Below, in pieces: positions 8,944 to 10,031 of a stretch of DNA of 10,031 nucleotides. Source of the stretch: Acanthamoeba lenticulata (taxonomy: Eukaryota > Discosea > Longamoebia > Acanthamoebidae); the NCBI GenBank assembly GCA_002179805.1, contig NAVB01003718.1:1-10031 (forward strand), in the 5' to 3' direction. The notes beneath the pieces are model-generated. The model saw nothing but the letters and a program-made list of their open reading frames with translations. It did no database searches and had not been told where the DNA came from. Position 1 is the first letter of the stretch. Each line of letters opens with the position of its first letter. The translations under genes and the position numbers were made by a program.

Positions 8944-10031
8944 ATGTCTTCTCCGCCCCTGAGTCATGCCTCGCTGGCATGTTCCCTCCTCATCTTGATT
9001 GTTTTTTTGGCACATTCTTACTCTTCTTCTCATCTTCGCACTTTTTCTTCTTCTTCTTCGTTCTTCTCTTCGTGTTTTTTTGCCTCCGAACACCGGCAAC
9101 AGGCGGTGGCTTTGCTGGAGGGCACACTCCACAAACACTCACCCAAGAAAGCTCGAGTGAAGCGGTGGCAAAAGCGCCACTTTGTACTCACGCCCGCGGC
9201 CCTCCGCTACTTCAAGAAGAAAGGCGGTACCAAGCACCACCAGCACCCAACTCCTCGCCCCTTATCTAAATCTCCTTTTGCGGGTTCATGCGGTTTTTTT
9301 TTCGAACCAACCAATGCGTGCGCCACGCCAACTCGCCTCACTTCTGAAGCTTCCTCGCCGTTGTCCTGTCCTTGTCGTGTTTGTGTGTGACGCGCGGTGC
9401 AGACATCTCGCCTCTGGGCGTGGTGGACGTGGCGCACATCGTCCGGGTGGAGCTGCAGCAGGGGGGACCGGACAGCCCATCGTCGAGCAAGCGCAAAGTG
9501 TTTGATGTGGAGACCACCTCGGGGCGCGTCTATGTGCTCGCCGCCAGCAACGAGGAAGAGGCCAAGCGCTGGGTGGAGACGCTCAGCCTCGTCCGCCAGG
9601 CGCCCAAAGTGACGACGCCTTCGGCGCCGGTCACGTGGGTCCAAAAGCAGAGCGCCGAGCTGACCGGCCTGGGCCTGTCCGAGGGCTCCGTAAGTGTGGT
9701 CACGGCCACCGCGACGGCAGAGGCGTCAGATGAGTTGCCCGCCTCGTTCAGGCCACTGGAACGCGTCTCGGGGCCGCGCTCGCCCGTCAAGCGGGACGAA
9801 GACGAAGGCCAAGTGGGCCTTTTGCCCGGCGAGCGCGTGCTGACCAAGCAGGACAAAGTGCTCGTCTCCTTCCACCATCTCTGCGATGGGCGCTGGGGCC
9901 AATTTTGGATGACCACCTTCCGCTTCATATTCTTCTCCAAGGTATGTTTTTATCACTTTTATCTTGGTATAAAACGTTATATTTAAATGATTTTTTTTTT
10001 TAAAAAAAACAAAACATAAAACGTTTTCAGG
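8944..10031 (+). CDS. PH-domain plus GRAM-like protein, 5' end of gene (continues beyond window)
   Basis: Probable phosphoinositide-binding membrane-associated protein. Secure exons are 9103-9226 and 9403-9941, with the next beginning at 10031 after a TTTTCAG acceptor. The PH domain starts at LLEGTLHKHSPKKARVKRWQ with basic residues, continues KRHFVLTPAALRYFKKKG, and ends with the characteristic C-terminal helix NEEEAKRWVETLSLV. An 80-residue Ser/Thr/Pro linker leads to LLPGERVLTKQDKVLVSFHH and GQFWMTTFRFIFFSK. The LLPGE start and the T-x-R-hydrophobic-F strand resemble the GRAM fold of myotubularins and related proteins. Whether a phosphatase or another domain follows cannot be seen. The start is uncertain: ATG 8944 is in frame, either read straight through a hydrophobic, Ser/Phe-rich stretch or spliced from 9001 to 9102. 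Codons here are much more GC-rich at third positions than in the transporters. Confidence 0.8.
9017..9082 (+). repeat. CTT/TTC-rich low-complexity tract
   Basis: This is a pyrimidine-dominated stretch with short CTT/TTC runs and a T7 block, directly upstream of the CAACAG acceptor at 9102. The composition fits an intron polypyrimidine region better than coding sequence, although the frame stays open through it. Confidence 0.6.
9942..10030 (+). other. Complete AT-rich intron with 10-bp direct repeats
   Basis: An 89-nt GT-AG intron (AAG|GTATGT to TTTTCAG|G) of the PH-GRAM gene. The perfect 10-mer ATAAAACGTT occurs at 9969-9978 and at 10016-10025. The 37 bases between are almost purely A/T, including T11 followed directly by A8. 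Confidence 0.75.

Noticed and set aside
8914..9138. Arg/Lys/Glu-rich minus-strand frame
   Set aside because: The basic run is the complement of the CTT/TTC tract; low complexity without independent support.

Overview
The window is eukaryotic nuclear DNA from an intron-dense, compact genome. Genes are cut by many short GT-AG introns, mostly 53-74 nt, and intergenic gaps are only a few hundred bases. I infer a free-living protist, most likely amoebozoan, because half-size ABCA transporters and PH-GRAM proteins are typical there. The sequence alone does not fix the species. There is no bacterial operon layout, CRISPR array, tRNA, rRNA or recognisable transposon.

Layout. (1) 3456 down to beyond position 1, minus strand: a half-size ABCA-type ABC transporter, reconstructed as 19 exons (741 codons in the window, 3' end missing). 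(2) 3457-3737: a 281-bp divergent intergenic region. (3) 3738-7481, plus strand: a second half-size ABCA-type transporter, reconstructed as 21 exons giving a complete 839-residue protein, with a poly(A) signal near 7603. (4) 7652-8560, plus strand: a small unrecognised protein of about 227 residues with a basic, Pro-rich N-terminus and a C-terminal coiled coil. (5) 8561-8943: a stretch without a confident gene, holding one antisense open frame of uncertain status. (6) About 8944 (certain from 9103) to the right edge, plus strand: the start of a PH-domain plus GRAM-like gene that continues outside the window.

The two transporters each have one membrane domain followed by one nucleotide-binding domain with all catalytic motifs intact. 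They are divergently transcribed from a shared short promoter region, so they may be co-regulated. They are not near-identical copies: the first membrane segments, extracellular loops and linkers differ. They could work as homodimers or as a heterodimer; the sequence does not decide this.

No wholly new system is evident. The most notable signals are in RNA processing: a preference for GTAC at 5' splice sites, a probable GC-AG intron that rescues an apparent frameshift and stop, a 42-nt in-frame segment that may be intron or exon, and a CAGCAGCAG tandem acceptor.
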